Positions 12,560 to 21,439 of a stretch of DNA of 64,000 nt are shown here, one piece after another. This stretch comes from Coptis chinensis. Its lineage: Eukaryota > Streptophyta > Magnoliopsida > Ranunculales > Ranunculaceae. Made by a program: the position numbers and the translations under genes. The DNA is taken from positions 17,688,001 through 17,752,000 of the forward strand of contig CM027380.1 in assembly GCA_015680905.1 (NCBI GenBank), read 5' to 3'. Every line of letters starts with the position of its first letter. The stretch's first letter is position 1. Under the pieces are notes generated by a model. That model was not told the DNA's origin. It worked only from the letters and a program-made list of their open reading frames with translations, and did not search any database.

Positions 12560-13010
12560 TGGTAAAAATTCTAATTTTAGCAAATTGGATTTATGACGGA
12601 CTATCTTCCGAATGGAACAACTCTTTCCACAGATATCCAAATACATCGAGGCTTTTTGTGTTGAAAAGCTAACACACAGAACTTACTTTTTTATGTTTTA
12701 CAAAAATACTCAATCTTATTCTAAATATATGAAAACTAGGTTATAACACAGTGCACAGAAACTGATTTCTGACGCACTATTTTCTGCCAGTCAAACTTCC
12801 AGACATCATATCTACCTCCACAGACTTCGAAATATGATGAGGCCAATTGAGTTAGAAATAAGACTTATAAAACTCACCTTTTCATGTTTTATAAAAACTC
12901 TAACTCTCCTCCTAGCGTTATGCAATTTGTGATCAAACCCTATGCAGAAAACTGTTTTCTGACGAATAGAATTTCTGACGCATAAAATTGTCGAGGTCAT
13001 ATCTTTTTTA
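12560..13010. repeat. Degenerate tandem units in LTR-like sequence
   Basis: Two to three diverged units of roughly 180-190 bp recur, each with a tttctgacg motif and a following ttttatgttttacaaaaa or cttttcatgttttataaaaa block (about 12690, 12880). Divergence is high, so the unit limits are approximate. Confidence 0.45.
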
Positions 13011-13143
13011 GCACTCATCCAAATTAAGTGAGGCTCACTACATCGGATAAACGACTCTCTAAGGTTTCATCAGGTTTTGGTTTCGCACAAATCTACAAAG
13101 TATAGTGTCCTATACACTTAACCTTACAATTGTCCTTTTACAG

Positions 13144-13307
13144 GTAATATGATTGGAGAAGCAAAAGGATGCATACCTAATGAAGAACCAATTGATGGTT
13201 GTACTGACGAGAAGTGCAGTAATTTATGCCAAGAATTTACAAAAAAGAAACTTAAATTTGAGTGCCAAGGAATTTCTACATGTATCTGTTACCCTGAAGG
13301 ATGTTGA
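13144..13307 (+). CDS. Defensin-like peptide, mature-peptide exon only
   Basis: A splice acceptor (ccttttacag, ending 13143) is followed by an open frame ending in TGA at 13305-13307. From the split first codon it reads NMIGEAKGC and carries eight cysteines spaced C-9-C-4-C-3-C-11-C-5-C-1-C-4-C, the pattern of plant defensin-like secreted peptides with a cysteine-stabilised alpha-beta fold. In this family exon 1 encodes the signal peptide and a phase-1 intron separates it from such an exon, which fits here. No signal-peptide exon is visible upstream, where LTR-like sequence lies. The gene is thus either 5'-truncated or has a very long intron filled by the retroelement. The short ATG at 13149 would give a peptide without a secretion signal. 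The role (defence or pollen-pistil signalling) cannot be told from sequence. Confidence 0.6.
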
Positions 13308-13973
13308 CTAATTCCTAATTAACAAGGAACATGAATAAGTAGTAATATTATGGTTATTAATAAAGACAATTATGTGTTTATCGGAAAAAAAAAAAGACAA
13401 TTATGTCAAAATTCATGGTGTAGCAAATGTTGTGTCATATATATATACAGGCAATAAGTTTATTCAAGCACTAGTTTGTAGGCCCGTGAATACGCACTGA
13501 CTTTTTATAAAACTTGCTCAAGAACATATACAAATTTCATAACAAAATCGTTTTAATTGTCCTTTAAAAACCCATTTTTAATTGGGGAGAGATCCTGTTG
13601 TAATAGTTGACCTAATTTAGAATTGTGATTCTCATTTTAGTAGGAGAAGGATTACTTTTTTAGTTTAGAATTGCTAGAATTTCCTTTTTCAATAGGGAAA
13701 GGAATTCCCGTCTTAATAGGGCGATGACATGGAATTTTAAGGAATTATGTCTTAGTTGAATTTCCTAACAAATTGTTTTAATTGTCCTTTAAAAAAATAT
13801 GTTTATAATTGGGTGAGAGATCCCATGATTCCTGTTTTAATAGGAGAAGGATTATCATTTTAATTAGAAGTTCTATAATTTTCCTTTCAAAAATAAAGAA
13901 TGAGCTTTCAAATAGAAAGAAGGAGTTAGATTCCCGTTTTGAGTTGGTTTCTTAAAACTTGTTTTAGCTTGGT

Positions 13974-14731
13974 GAGAGAAAATTTTTGCTCCCAGGCGCT
14001 TAGGAGCGAAAAGTCTCCTAAGCACCCATCCACCACGCATCCAACATCTTTTTAGGCTATTGATTAACTTTAATTAATTAAAATCTAACCAAATATTTAT
14101 TTTATTCTATTTCCAAATCATCCAGTTTTTTTCTCCACAAATCTTTCATTTTTTTTCCCACAAAATAAAATAAATTATTGACTTCAATTAAAATTAATAA
14201 TTTGAGACACAAAATTAAAACTGTATTTGCAATTTTTTAATTTTTAATTGAAATTAGTAATTTACTTTCTTTTTTATTGGAAGCACAAAAAAAAAAAAAA
14301 ATTGTGGGTAAAATAACATTATATAATAAAATGAAAAGTACACTAACATTTATTAAAAAATCTTAAATTTAATTATAATTCTTAAAAAAATTTGTAAAAT
14401 GCAATTACAAATTACAACTTTATTACAATCCAAAATATTGAAGATAATAGCCAATACAAAATAAAATTAAGAATTCGCAATGTAACCCCTTGAAAAGTCT
14501 GCAATGCTAATTTTTATTGAAATTAATAATTTATTTTTCATTTTTCTTTTTATAGAAAAAAATTGGTGGAGAAAAAAATGGAATGATTTGGAAAGGGAAT
14601 AAAATAAATATTTGGTTAGATTCTAATTAACTTGAGTTAATCAACAGTTAAAAAAATGCTAGATGTGTGGTGGATGGATGCTTAGGAGCTAGACTTTTTG
14701 CTCCTAAGCGCCTAGGAGCGAATTTTTTCTC
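13974..14731. mobile_element. MITE with long inverted repeats, nested in the Helitron
   Basis: The left arm (13974-14125, gagagaaaatttttgctcc then aggcgcttaggagcg) is the inverted match of the right arm (14580-14731, ending cctaggagcgaattttttctc). Arms are about 150 bp, the centre is AT-rich, and no transposase is encoded. I could not identify a clean target duplication, so the superfamily is open. Confidence 0.65.
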
Positions 14732-14994
14732 AACTGTTTCACTCAACTCCTCATTGGTTGGCTAAACAAAAATGAATTCCTAATTAGGTGGAGCTTAAAT
14801 AGGGTTAAATAGGAATTTATCAAGAGAGAAAGAAATTTTGAGTTTAGAAGCTAGATTTTAGGAATTTTATATCTCATAATTAGTTTTTCCGTACTTTGCG
14901 ACAAATTATGGAACCCCCAGCACTCTCCTCAAAGCTGCCCATATTAATCCACACATTACGTGCAATCTGTATTCTCTATGTAAACTGTGATTGT

Positions 14995-15141
14995 TATGAT
15001 TTGGAGAGGGAATAAAATAAATATTTGTTTAGATTTTAATTAACTAGAGTTAATCACTAGTTAAAAGAGATAGTGGATGTGCGGTGGATAGGTGCTTAGG
15101 AGACTTTTCGCTCCTAAGAACCTAGGAGTGAATTTTTTCTC
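14995..15141 (+). repeat. Solo arm of the same MITE
   Basis: gatttggagagggaataaaa through cctaggagtgaattttttctc repeats the right arm of the 13974-14731 MITE about 415 bp downstream in the same orientation. The partner left arm is absent, so this is a fragment or the result of unequal exchange. Confidence 0.7.
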
Positions 15142-15227
15142 GCTTGGTGATGTGGAATTTTAAGGAAGTTTGAAAATTACCTCTGTGGGAGCTTTAATAT
15201 TAAGATATAGATACACTTTGGAAGATT

Positions 15228-16860
15228 TTATCCCCCAAGCTGATGGTTCACCCAGCCAGCCAAAGTTTGAGCACCCCTTTTAAAATTTTTACTTACCCAT
15301 CTACAGTTACTAAAACTAAAACCTAGAGACAATGATAAAATAGAGTTTATAAGGGTTTCGAATGCCCAATTACATCCTGGTGCATTCAAAGCTTTGATGA
15401 CCTCTCCTTCAAAAACATATTCAGTGCCTCCTAACATGGCAACTAGCTAACTTTATTGCCACTTCTGTCGGCCTGCATTTAAGCTTCCTCTGCATTCCTA
15501 GCTCTAAACCTAGCTCATAACAGTTGCTCCTATTGCTTTCCCTTCATTGTCCCATATATGTTATGCTTATAGCACCAGCCCATCCATTTTTGATTGTGTA
15601 AGAAGCATCAAACCTTATAAGAATGCATTCATTAGGGAAGATAGGGAAAATACAATCAATAATACATAACTACTATGTTATATCAATTTGAGGTTTAAGA
15701 GATTCTTCTCTGAATGTTGTGAAGCATTTATCAGTCTCTATAGTAGTGCCTCTGATGATCCTCTCCATGTTAGCTTTCCTATATTCAAATTTTACTCCAT
15801 TCCTTGTTTCCCATAGTTGTTGTAGTAAAATACAAGTGTACATAAGTGTCTGCTAGAAGCTAGAGCTGTGTTACTCTCTTTGTGTACATGAGGGACATAT
15901 ATTGTCACCAATACATTTGTGACACGTGTCATTGTCACTTTACGTCTCGTTGATCATTTATCTTGGGACCATCCTTTTGGATCATCACAACTGCTCATCT
16001 CAAGCGTCATGAGTTACGAGATGGTTATAAAGTGAACATTAATACATGCATGGTGCAATAATAGCTATCAATGGAGCACCATACCAAAATGTCATGAGCT
16101 ATAAAAGAACCAAGTCGGTTACAAACAACAAGGAGGGAATTTTATATATTTCCTCTCCACTCTCTAAGAGGGAGGATAATTCTACGAATCTAGTCTATTC
16201 TCTTCCTCCACACTAAGTTTCTTCTCCATGATCAATCTCCGGCCATCTCCCATTCAATCTACCAATCCAAAAGAGGAACTACGACAGATTTGAATCAACT
16301 TCACTTGAGAACTTAATACATAGGCAGCTCACACAGACCTGAGCTCAGCCAAATCCATACTAAACCCCCATTTTCCCCTATTTTCCTAGAATTCTAGGGT
16401 TCTGCACAAAACAGGCCTTTACAAGTATGTCACCACATAAGTATTTTATCCGATCTAGCCATTATTTGACAAATGATTCTTGGTTCTGAAATAATCTAAG
16501 ACTAATAGGATAGGTGTTCTGGTCTAGCTACATTCATAGAACAAGTGAATTGTGGTTTCCACAGTCATATGGCAAAATGGATGAGAAATCTCCTTCCATT
16601 TTCTTATCCTTCATATCAGAATATCCCCCATAGGCAAAATATTCATATACATTTTACAAAATTTCCAAACAAAAAGCTGAGTAGAAGCAGAGATTTTAGA
16701 TTTCCAGATATTTGATAGTTTGTTGGTTAAAACTGAAGTGTTGTCCTAGCCAATTCTTTTCCATTAAGAATTTATAGGCAGACTTCTCGGTTAAGAACCA
16801 TGTCTGTCAGCACACCATTTCCCTACTTGCCTCAAAAGGTCTGACCACAATCTCTTGAAT
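15228..16860 (-). pseudogene. L1-type LINE relic: zf-RVT and RNase H region
   Basis: From 16860 downward, broken frames show a zf-RVT-like region (WFLTEKSAYKFLMEKNW; LFVWKFCKMYMNILP). Beyond the insertion at 15847-16434 comes LWETRNGVKFEYRKANMER, the usual linker, and then an RNase H-like domain: RFDASYTIKNGWAGAI, then EVIKALN and LINSILSLSLGFSFSNCRWV (15437-15228). This is the C-terminal order of plant L1 LINE ORF2. Frameshifts and stops are throughout. The 5' parts (endonuclease, RT) and the poly(A) end are not seen here. Confidence 0.6.
15847..16434. mobile_element. 588-bp insertion in the LINE relic, possibly a solo LTR
   Basis: The segment is flanked by the 7-bp direct repeat acataag (15840-15846 and 16435-16441), and LINE coding continues across it. 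It starts TGTCTGC, contains aattttatatatttcctctcc and a CT-rich stretch, and has no coding capacity. Its look is LTR-like, but the right end is not CA and the repeat is longer than the usual 5 bp. Confidence 0.45.
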
Positions 16861-17061
16861 CTGTTTTGGCTAATAAATGGAAGAGTTTATGACTATTTAG
16901 TACCACGTACTTTCACTTTTTTTCCTAAATGGTACCTGAACTTTATTTCTTGCTTATTCGTACCACGAACTTTCAATTTGTTTCAATTTAGTACATTAGT
17001 CTATTTTCTGTCCAATTTTACTAACGATTTCGCTAACGGTGTTAGCATTATTCACATGAAC

Positions 17062-17064
<3 letters not shown>

Positions 17065-17134
<70 letters not shown>
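17065..17134. repeat. (GT)35 microsatellite
   Basis: Seventy bases of perfect GT repeat directly abut the T-run (17134-17144) that is the poly(A) end of the minus-strand LINE. Confidence 0.98.
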
Positions 17135-17137
<3 letters not shown>

Positions 17138-17144
17138 TTTTTTT

Positions 17145-18720
17145 AAGTGGAAAATTTATTGATAATGATACCGAGTTTTACAAATAATTAGGGCAAGTGT
17201 GCAACAAGCTATGCCACAAGTCCTTTCTGAATGGCAAATCATATTCTCCTAAATACAAACTCGTTGGAACCAGCTGTCATTACGTTGCAGTCCATAACTT
17301 TCTGCAATCTCTTAAGGAGCTCAACAGACTGTTATGCCAAGAAACCAAAAGTGTCAAAACTGAAAGGAATGAAACAATGATGGTTAGCTCTATAAGCTTC
17401 CTCGTGTTTCTCAATTTTCCCTGCCGCTGCTCTATTAGCTGCTTCTCTTACCTCAAAGACTCCATTCCCAAGCCCTACCAACGGAGAGGCTCTAGTTACA
17501 TCAACACACACATGCCTCCCCTCAGACCAACTGTAGACCAATACATCCGTAGGCCGAAGTGTCGATCTTCCCTCATTCGGATCAGTGAGAAAATTCACGG
17601 GAGCCTCCTTCTTCACTTGTACCCCAGCCCTCCAAAATACATCACATAAAATATCTCTGACATGATCATGTCGATATTTGAAACCTGGAAAATGTCTACA
17701 ATGTGTTGTGTGGTCTTCGAAAGCATCTAGTCTACTTTTTTTGCAAATAGGGCATAGACCACCATCAGAGTACAAAGGGATCATGAGACGGTACCAGAGA
17801 ATAGAACGATACTCCACCAACGACATACGCTGTCCAAGTTCCTCCATCGGGATAGCAAGTAGAAAATCATTTGCATGTTCCGACTGCAAGCATCCAATGA
17901 TTGCTTTCTGACGAGCAGATAACACAAACTCCCTCTCAAAACCAGCAACAATCTTACCATAGAACGTTTTCGCCAAAACTTTTTGTGGTTTTAAGGGGAC
18001 GATAACATTCACAACCATAGAACTGAGGTCAAAATCAGGTAGACAAAGACTCAATGCACTACGAGCAACATTAATAATCTCATCCAAAGGCACTGCCCAC
18101 AACTCCTAAGAATGTGGTTCTGAAGCTCAGAAGTCTGACAATGGGAGGCCACAAAGGCAAAAGAAGAGACATCAGTGGCACAATAAATACCTAATCCACC
18201 AAGCCATAATGGGAGTGTCGATAAGCGCCACTGCAAATCACCGAAGTCAAAACCATCAGAAACCACAATACCTTGGAGAACACTGCGGAGATGCCGATCA
18301 AAAGTCTTAGCTGCCTCTCTACAAAGGGATGGTGGGCAAGTACGAATCGTAAATACCAACTTAGAGAGCCCAACATAAGCACGTAAGAGCGCTAACTCAC
18401 ACTGTGGATCTTCCAAAACAGCTAAACGGTCCATCAAAATCATAACCTTTTCAACACACTTGCGAGCAAGGCCCATGACAAAGGATGAATCAGTGTTAAC
18501 CGCACCTCCAAGAAACCTAACCCCTTGCTGAGGATGAGACAAATCTGAAGGAAAGAGACCGGGAGAAGAGTGACGTGGATTCGGTGATGGGCAAAATATC
18601 TCAGTTTTAGCCACATTAAGAACCAACCCGTAAGAAGGTCCTTCTTCCTGAATCATACCCAAAGCTGTCGCCACCTGTTATGTATCCCCAATCAGAGTCC
18701 CATCATCTAGGTACCAAGCC
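17145..18720 (-). pseudogene. LINE relic with RT, CCHC knuckle and restriction-like endonuclease
   Basis: The relic begins in the RT catalytic motif AWYLDDGTLIGDT (YLDDG at 18699-18713), followed by an in-frame stop. Then come RT motif D (LVLNVAKTEIF), motif E (VRFLGGAV) and thumb-like sequence (LPLWLGGLGIY), down to 18051. The next frame (18102-17332) has a knuckle CPICKKSRLDAFEDHTTHC and then RPTDVLVYSW, HVCVDVTRASPL and a lysine-bearing segment, resembling the PD-(D/E)xK endonuclease of R2-type LINEs. The C-terminus continues, with stops, to about 17185 (FAIQKGLVA). An AATAAA and a poly(A) run (17144-17134) mark the 3' end; the 5' end is truncated. Most plant LINEs instead carry an N-terminal AP-type endonuclease. 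The endonuclease call rests on motif reading alone. Confidence 0.6.
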
Positions 18721-18839
18721 TATAGCAATAACTGACAACTCGACTGTATCCGTAGAATTAGAGGATGCAACACCAGTGCAAATAATCTTTAATAACCTTT
18801 TTTTTTAATAATCTTTAATCAATCTTAAAAAATAAAAAC

Positions 18840-19130
18840 ACACTGTTCACAAAGTTATTACAAAAAAAAAAAAAAACTGTTCACGTAAATAGTATTTTTA
18901 TTTTTAAAGATTGATCAAAGATAATTTTTTTTAAAAAAAACACTGTTCATGTGAATAGTGTTTTTTATTTTTTAAGATTGATTAAATATTATTCAAAAAA
19001 ACATTGTTCATGTGAATAGTGTTTTTCTATTTTTTTTAAAAACTGTTCATGTGAATAGTGTTTTTCTATTTTTTTTAAGATTGATTAAAGATTATTATAA
19101 AAAAAAAATGTTCACGTGAATAGTGCTAAC
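18840..19130. repeat. Cluster of palindromic GTTCATGTGAAT repeats
   Basis: Five to six copies of a near-palindrome, best form actgttcatgtgaatagtg, occur at about 18843, 18882, 18943, 19001, 19042 and 19110, separated by AT-rich ttttttaagattgatta spacers. The matching unit in the left arm is ttcacatgaacat (about 17051). Several contain a CAYGTG core. Confidence 0.8.
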
Positions 19131-19569
19131 GCCGTTAGCGAAACCGTTAGTGAAATTGGATGGAAAAGAGACTGAGGTACTACATTGAAACAAATTGAAA
19201 ATTCGTGGTACGAATAGGCGAAAAATAAAGTTCAAGTACCATTTAGGAAAAAAAGTAAAAGTACGTTGTACTAAATAGTCATAAACTAAATGGAATTCTT
19301 GAAACAGACAAATCTTTGCCTAAGCATGTGATGCATTCGATCTATTGTATTACACTACAACTATTTATGCAAATTTAAAGGCATGCCATCAGTCCATAAG
19401 TTTGCATGTGAGTTGCACCCTCCAACCAAGCGACTTTTCAAGCCAAATCAGCCTCTTCACTAGGAAAAGAATAAGTTGTGCATATGTAACGTATAGCTGT
19501 GGAATAATCTTAAATTATCGAAAAACAAAGGCTGTAGAATAATCTCATTATGCCCCATGTTGGCGAGAC

Positions 19570-20006
19570 TAGGGCTGTCAATGGGTTTCGATAACTCGAT
19601 AACCGATCCAAACCAAACCGATAAAAAACAGTTTGGGTTTTGATAATTTAGTTTGCCCTCTACCGACCTAAAACCGAACCGATAAGATATTGGTTTGGTT
19701 TTGGTTTGCCCTCCACCGAACCGATACAAACCCGAACCGATAAGATAGCAATTTAGTAATATTTATGATTAATTTTGTATATATTTATCAATTGTGTAGT
19801 TAAAATTAATTAATTTAATTTTAATTTTAATTGATTTTATGGTTTTCGATTCGGATTCGGTTTGCAATATATTTTATCGGTTCGGTTCGGTTTCGGATTA
19901 AACATAATATTATCGGTTCGGTTTGGTTTCGGGTTTCCAATTTTCTTATCAGTTCGGATTTCGGATTTTCCAAAACCCTACCCAAACCGATCTATTGACA
20001 GCCCTA
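19570..20006 (+). mobile_element. hAT-type MITE, copy 1
   Basis: Terminal inverted repeats tagggctgtcaat and attgacagcccta bound 437 bp. The flanking 8-bp repeats are ggcgagac and atcgagac (6 of 8 match). Inside are many aaccgaaccgataa and cggttcggtt units in both orientations around an AT-rich core. There is no coding. The copy at 54419-54860 is the same element in opposite orientation with a perfect 8-bp duplication. Confidence 0.85.
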
Positions 20007-20364
20007 ATCGAGACCTTTGGCGTTACAAATTAAAAGGGGTGCAGGTCGGATTAGTGACGCACTTTAGAATTGCTTTAAGTCAATTCGGTTCACTTCTTTT
20101 GAAAGCACTTTCTATACCCTCTTTTATCCCGAGGGTGCAATATTTGGAAAATAAATAAACTGCATTTTCTACAACCAAGAGAACTCAAGTACTCAACAAA
20201 CAAGTTTTTCCGTAAAACATAGAAGATTATTTTGACAGACAAGCCTCTTTTACGAATTTGTTTGATAAGCCTTAATTGATACCTCTTGAAGCTAAAAACT
20301 TCTTCAACTTTTGCTCTGCATTTTGCATTTAATTGAAGTTGCAAATAACATTACAATCCGTTCT

Positions 20365-21158
20365 TCAATAACCCAACGGATCATCACTCGTAGTGCGAAA
20401 GGGGCGCCCATGCAACTGACCATCAACCCAGGTATACTCGGTACGGTACCTAGGACGCCCTGGCCGGTCGTACTCTGGTGGAAACATTGTTTGACGAATG
20501 ATGATATACAAACCGTCCGGTCCGGTCCCTGGTATCCGATATTCTTCAGTGTTTTCTTGAGATTTTTTAAAGCGATACCAATAAGCAAGTGAGAAACAAC
20601 CAATAATAATGAAAGACCCCAATACGACAGGCACCACTGTTGTGACTGTGGGGGGATTATTTCTTTCCGTGGAGTTGGAATGACTTGAAGAACCGTGAGA
20701 ATCACGAGCTGAAGAATCTGGGAACCTCAGCATACCGTTTCCTGGATGAAAAGAACTGCGAAATCTCTTTAAACTGTGTGGTATTGTTCCACTGAACTCA
20801 TTTTTAGTTAAATCAAGTGTCTCCAAGTGCGTGAGCATGTTAAGCTCACTAGGTAACTTTCCTGATAAGCCATTATTTCCCAAGTTCAGTGTCCTTAGGG
20901 ACTGGTAGTAACCTACAGATTTGGTTAGCGGTCCCGTAATGTTGTTACAAGAAACATCAAGTATCTGTAACGGAAAAGATCGATCTGGACCTACGAATTC
21001 ACCAAGAGAAGGTAACTCCCCAGTTAAATAGTTGTGCGAAAGGTTGACCGTTTGCAGGAAAAAGGAAATGGTGAACGATCGTGGAATAGCTCCTGTGAAC
21101 TGGTTGTTACTCAAGTCCAATTCGACCACCACACGGAGAAGTAAGAGTGGCAGAGTAC
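20365..21158 (-). pseudogene. LRR receptor-like gene, 3' exon fragment
   Basis: A splice acceptor (tccctttacag) precedes the exon start at 21158. The exon encodes about four leucine-rich repeats (VVELDLSNNQFTGAIP; LQTVNLSHNYLTGELP; LRTLNLGNNGLSGKLP; LETLDLTKNEFSGTIP), then SSFHPGNGMLRFP, a serine-rich stretch and a membrane helix (VVPVVLGSFIIIGCFSLAYW). The SSFxPGN pattern is typical of the ectodomain end of plant LRR receptor kinases of the inactive-kinase type. After the helix there is no kinase: a 60-residue Arg/Pro/Tyr-rich tail (PPEYDRPGRPRYRTEYTW) runs to a stop. No earlier LRR exon is visible upstream, where an L1 LINE lies. It is probably a 3' remnant. 20015-20364, downstream, holds nothing I recognise. 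Confidence 0.6.
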
Positions 21159-21439
21159 CTGTAAAGGGACACAAACATTAGCAAACTTATTTATGTCGCT
21201 GATAAGCCTGATATCCAAATAACAGGAAACATGCCTGTACCACATATCGAGTTAGTAGTAGTACTCTAAAATTCCTGACTCCCATTTAATATCCACTGAT
21301 GCCCGTCTTTGTTGAGCAATAATTAGGTATACTTGCTCAGTTGCTGGTCAATTCCACATGTAAAAAAACTAGCACTTGCAGTCTTGCAGATTAAGTACAA
21401 CTGACAAACTAATTCACAAAAAAAAAAAAAGTAATCCAC

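Larger units (their letters stand above)
9883..13100 (-). mobile_element. LTR-like sequence of the TGTCACACCCC family
   Basis: The left edge TGTCACACCCC is shared with 55452 and 55799. Read on the minus strand it is an LTR end in GGGGTGTGACA, which is familiar from Ty3/gypsy LTRs. Also shared are the gggtcagca...tgctggtatgagta block (10250 here, 56169 there) and a tandem array with aaggc and gttcctc motifs. There is no coding potential. The right limit is my estimate: repeat-like sequence seems to end before the splice acceptor at 13143. It is either a very long solo LTR or an LTR plus untranslated internal sequence. Confidence 0.5.
13471..15211 (-). mobile_element. Non-autonomous Helitron
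   Basis: On the minus strand the element starts TCTATATCTTAATATTAAAG (15211) and ends CTAG (13471). The base before TC is A and the base after CTAG is T, the expected AT insertion site. A GC-rich imperfect hairpin (GTGCGTATTCACGGG) lies about 8 bp before CTAG, as in Helitron 3' ends. The 1741 bp carry no Rep/helicase coding. The inside has repeated blocks (aggagaaggattat, gagagatcc) and a nested MITE. Termini are diagnostic but short, hence moderate confidence. Confidence 0.6.
16883..19286. mobile_element. MULE-like TIR element with 9-bp target duplication
   Basis: Inverted arms of about 180 bp (16883-17064, gagtttatgactatttagta; and 19105-19286, the complement, ending tactaaatagtcataaac) are flanked by perfect 9-bp direct repeats taaatggaa (16874-16882 and 19287-19295). 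A 9-bp duplication with long arms is typical of Mutator-like elements. No transposase is present. The 2.4 kb between the arms hold a (GT)35 array, a LINE relic on the minus strand and a field of palindromic repeats, so this is a non-autonomous element enlarged by insertions. Confidence 0.75.

Noticed and set aside
9876..13080. gttttgg at both 9876 and about 13070 as a target duplication of the TGTCACACCCC LTR
   Set aside because: The right copy is not preceded by an LTR-like end, and the sequence after it does not continue the interrupted Athila LTR.
16855..17187. Plus-strand frame ending in Cys-Val repeats
   Set aside because: It reads through the (GT)35 microsatellite and the MITE arm; no conserved domain.
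17197..17911. Plus-strand frames opposite the LINE relic
   Set aside because: They are shadows of the minus-strand CCHC/endonuclease coding, which has the recognisable motifs.
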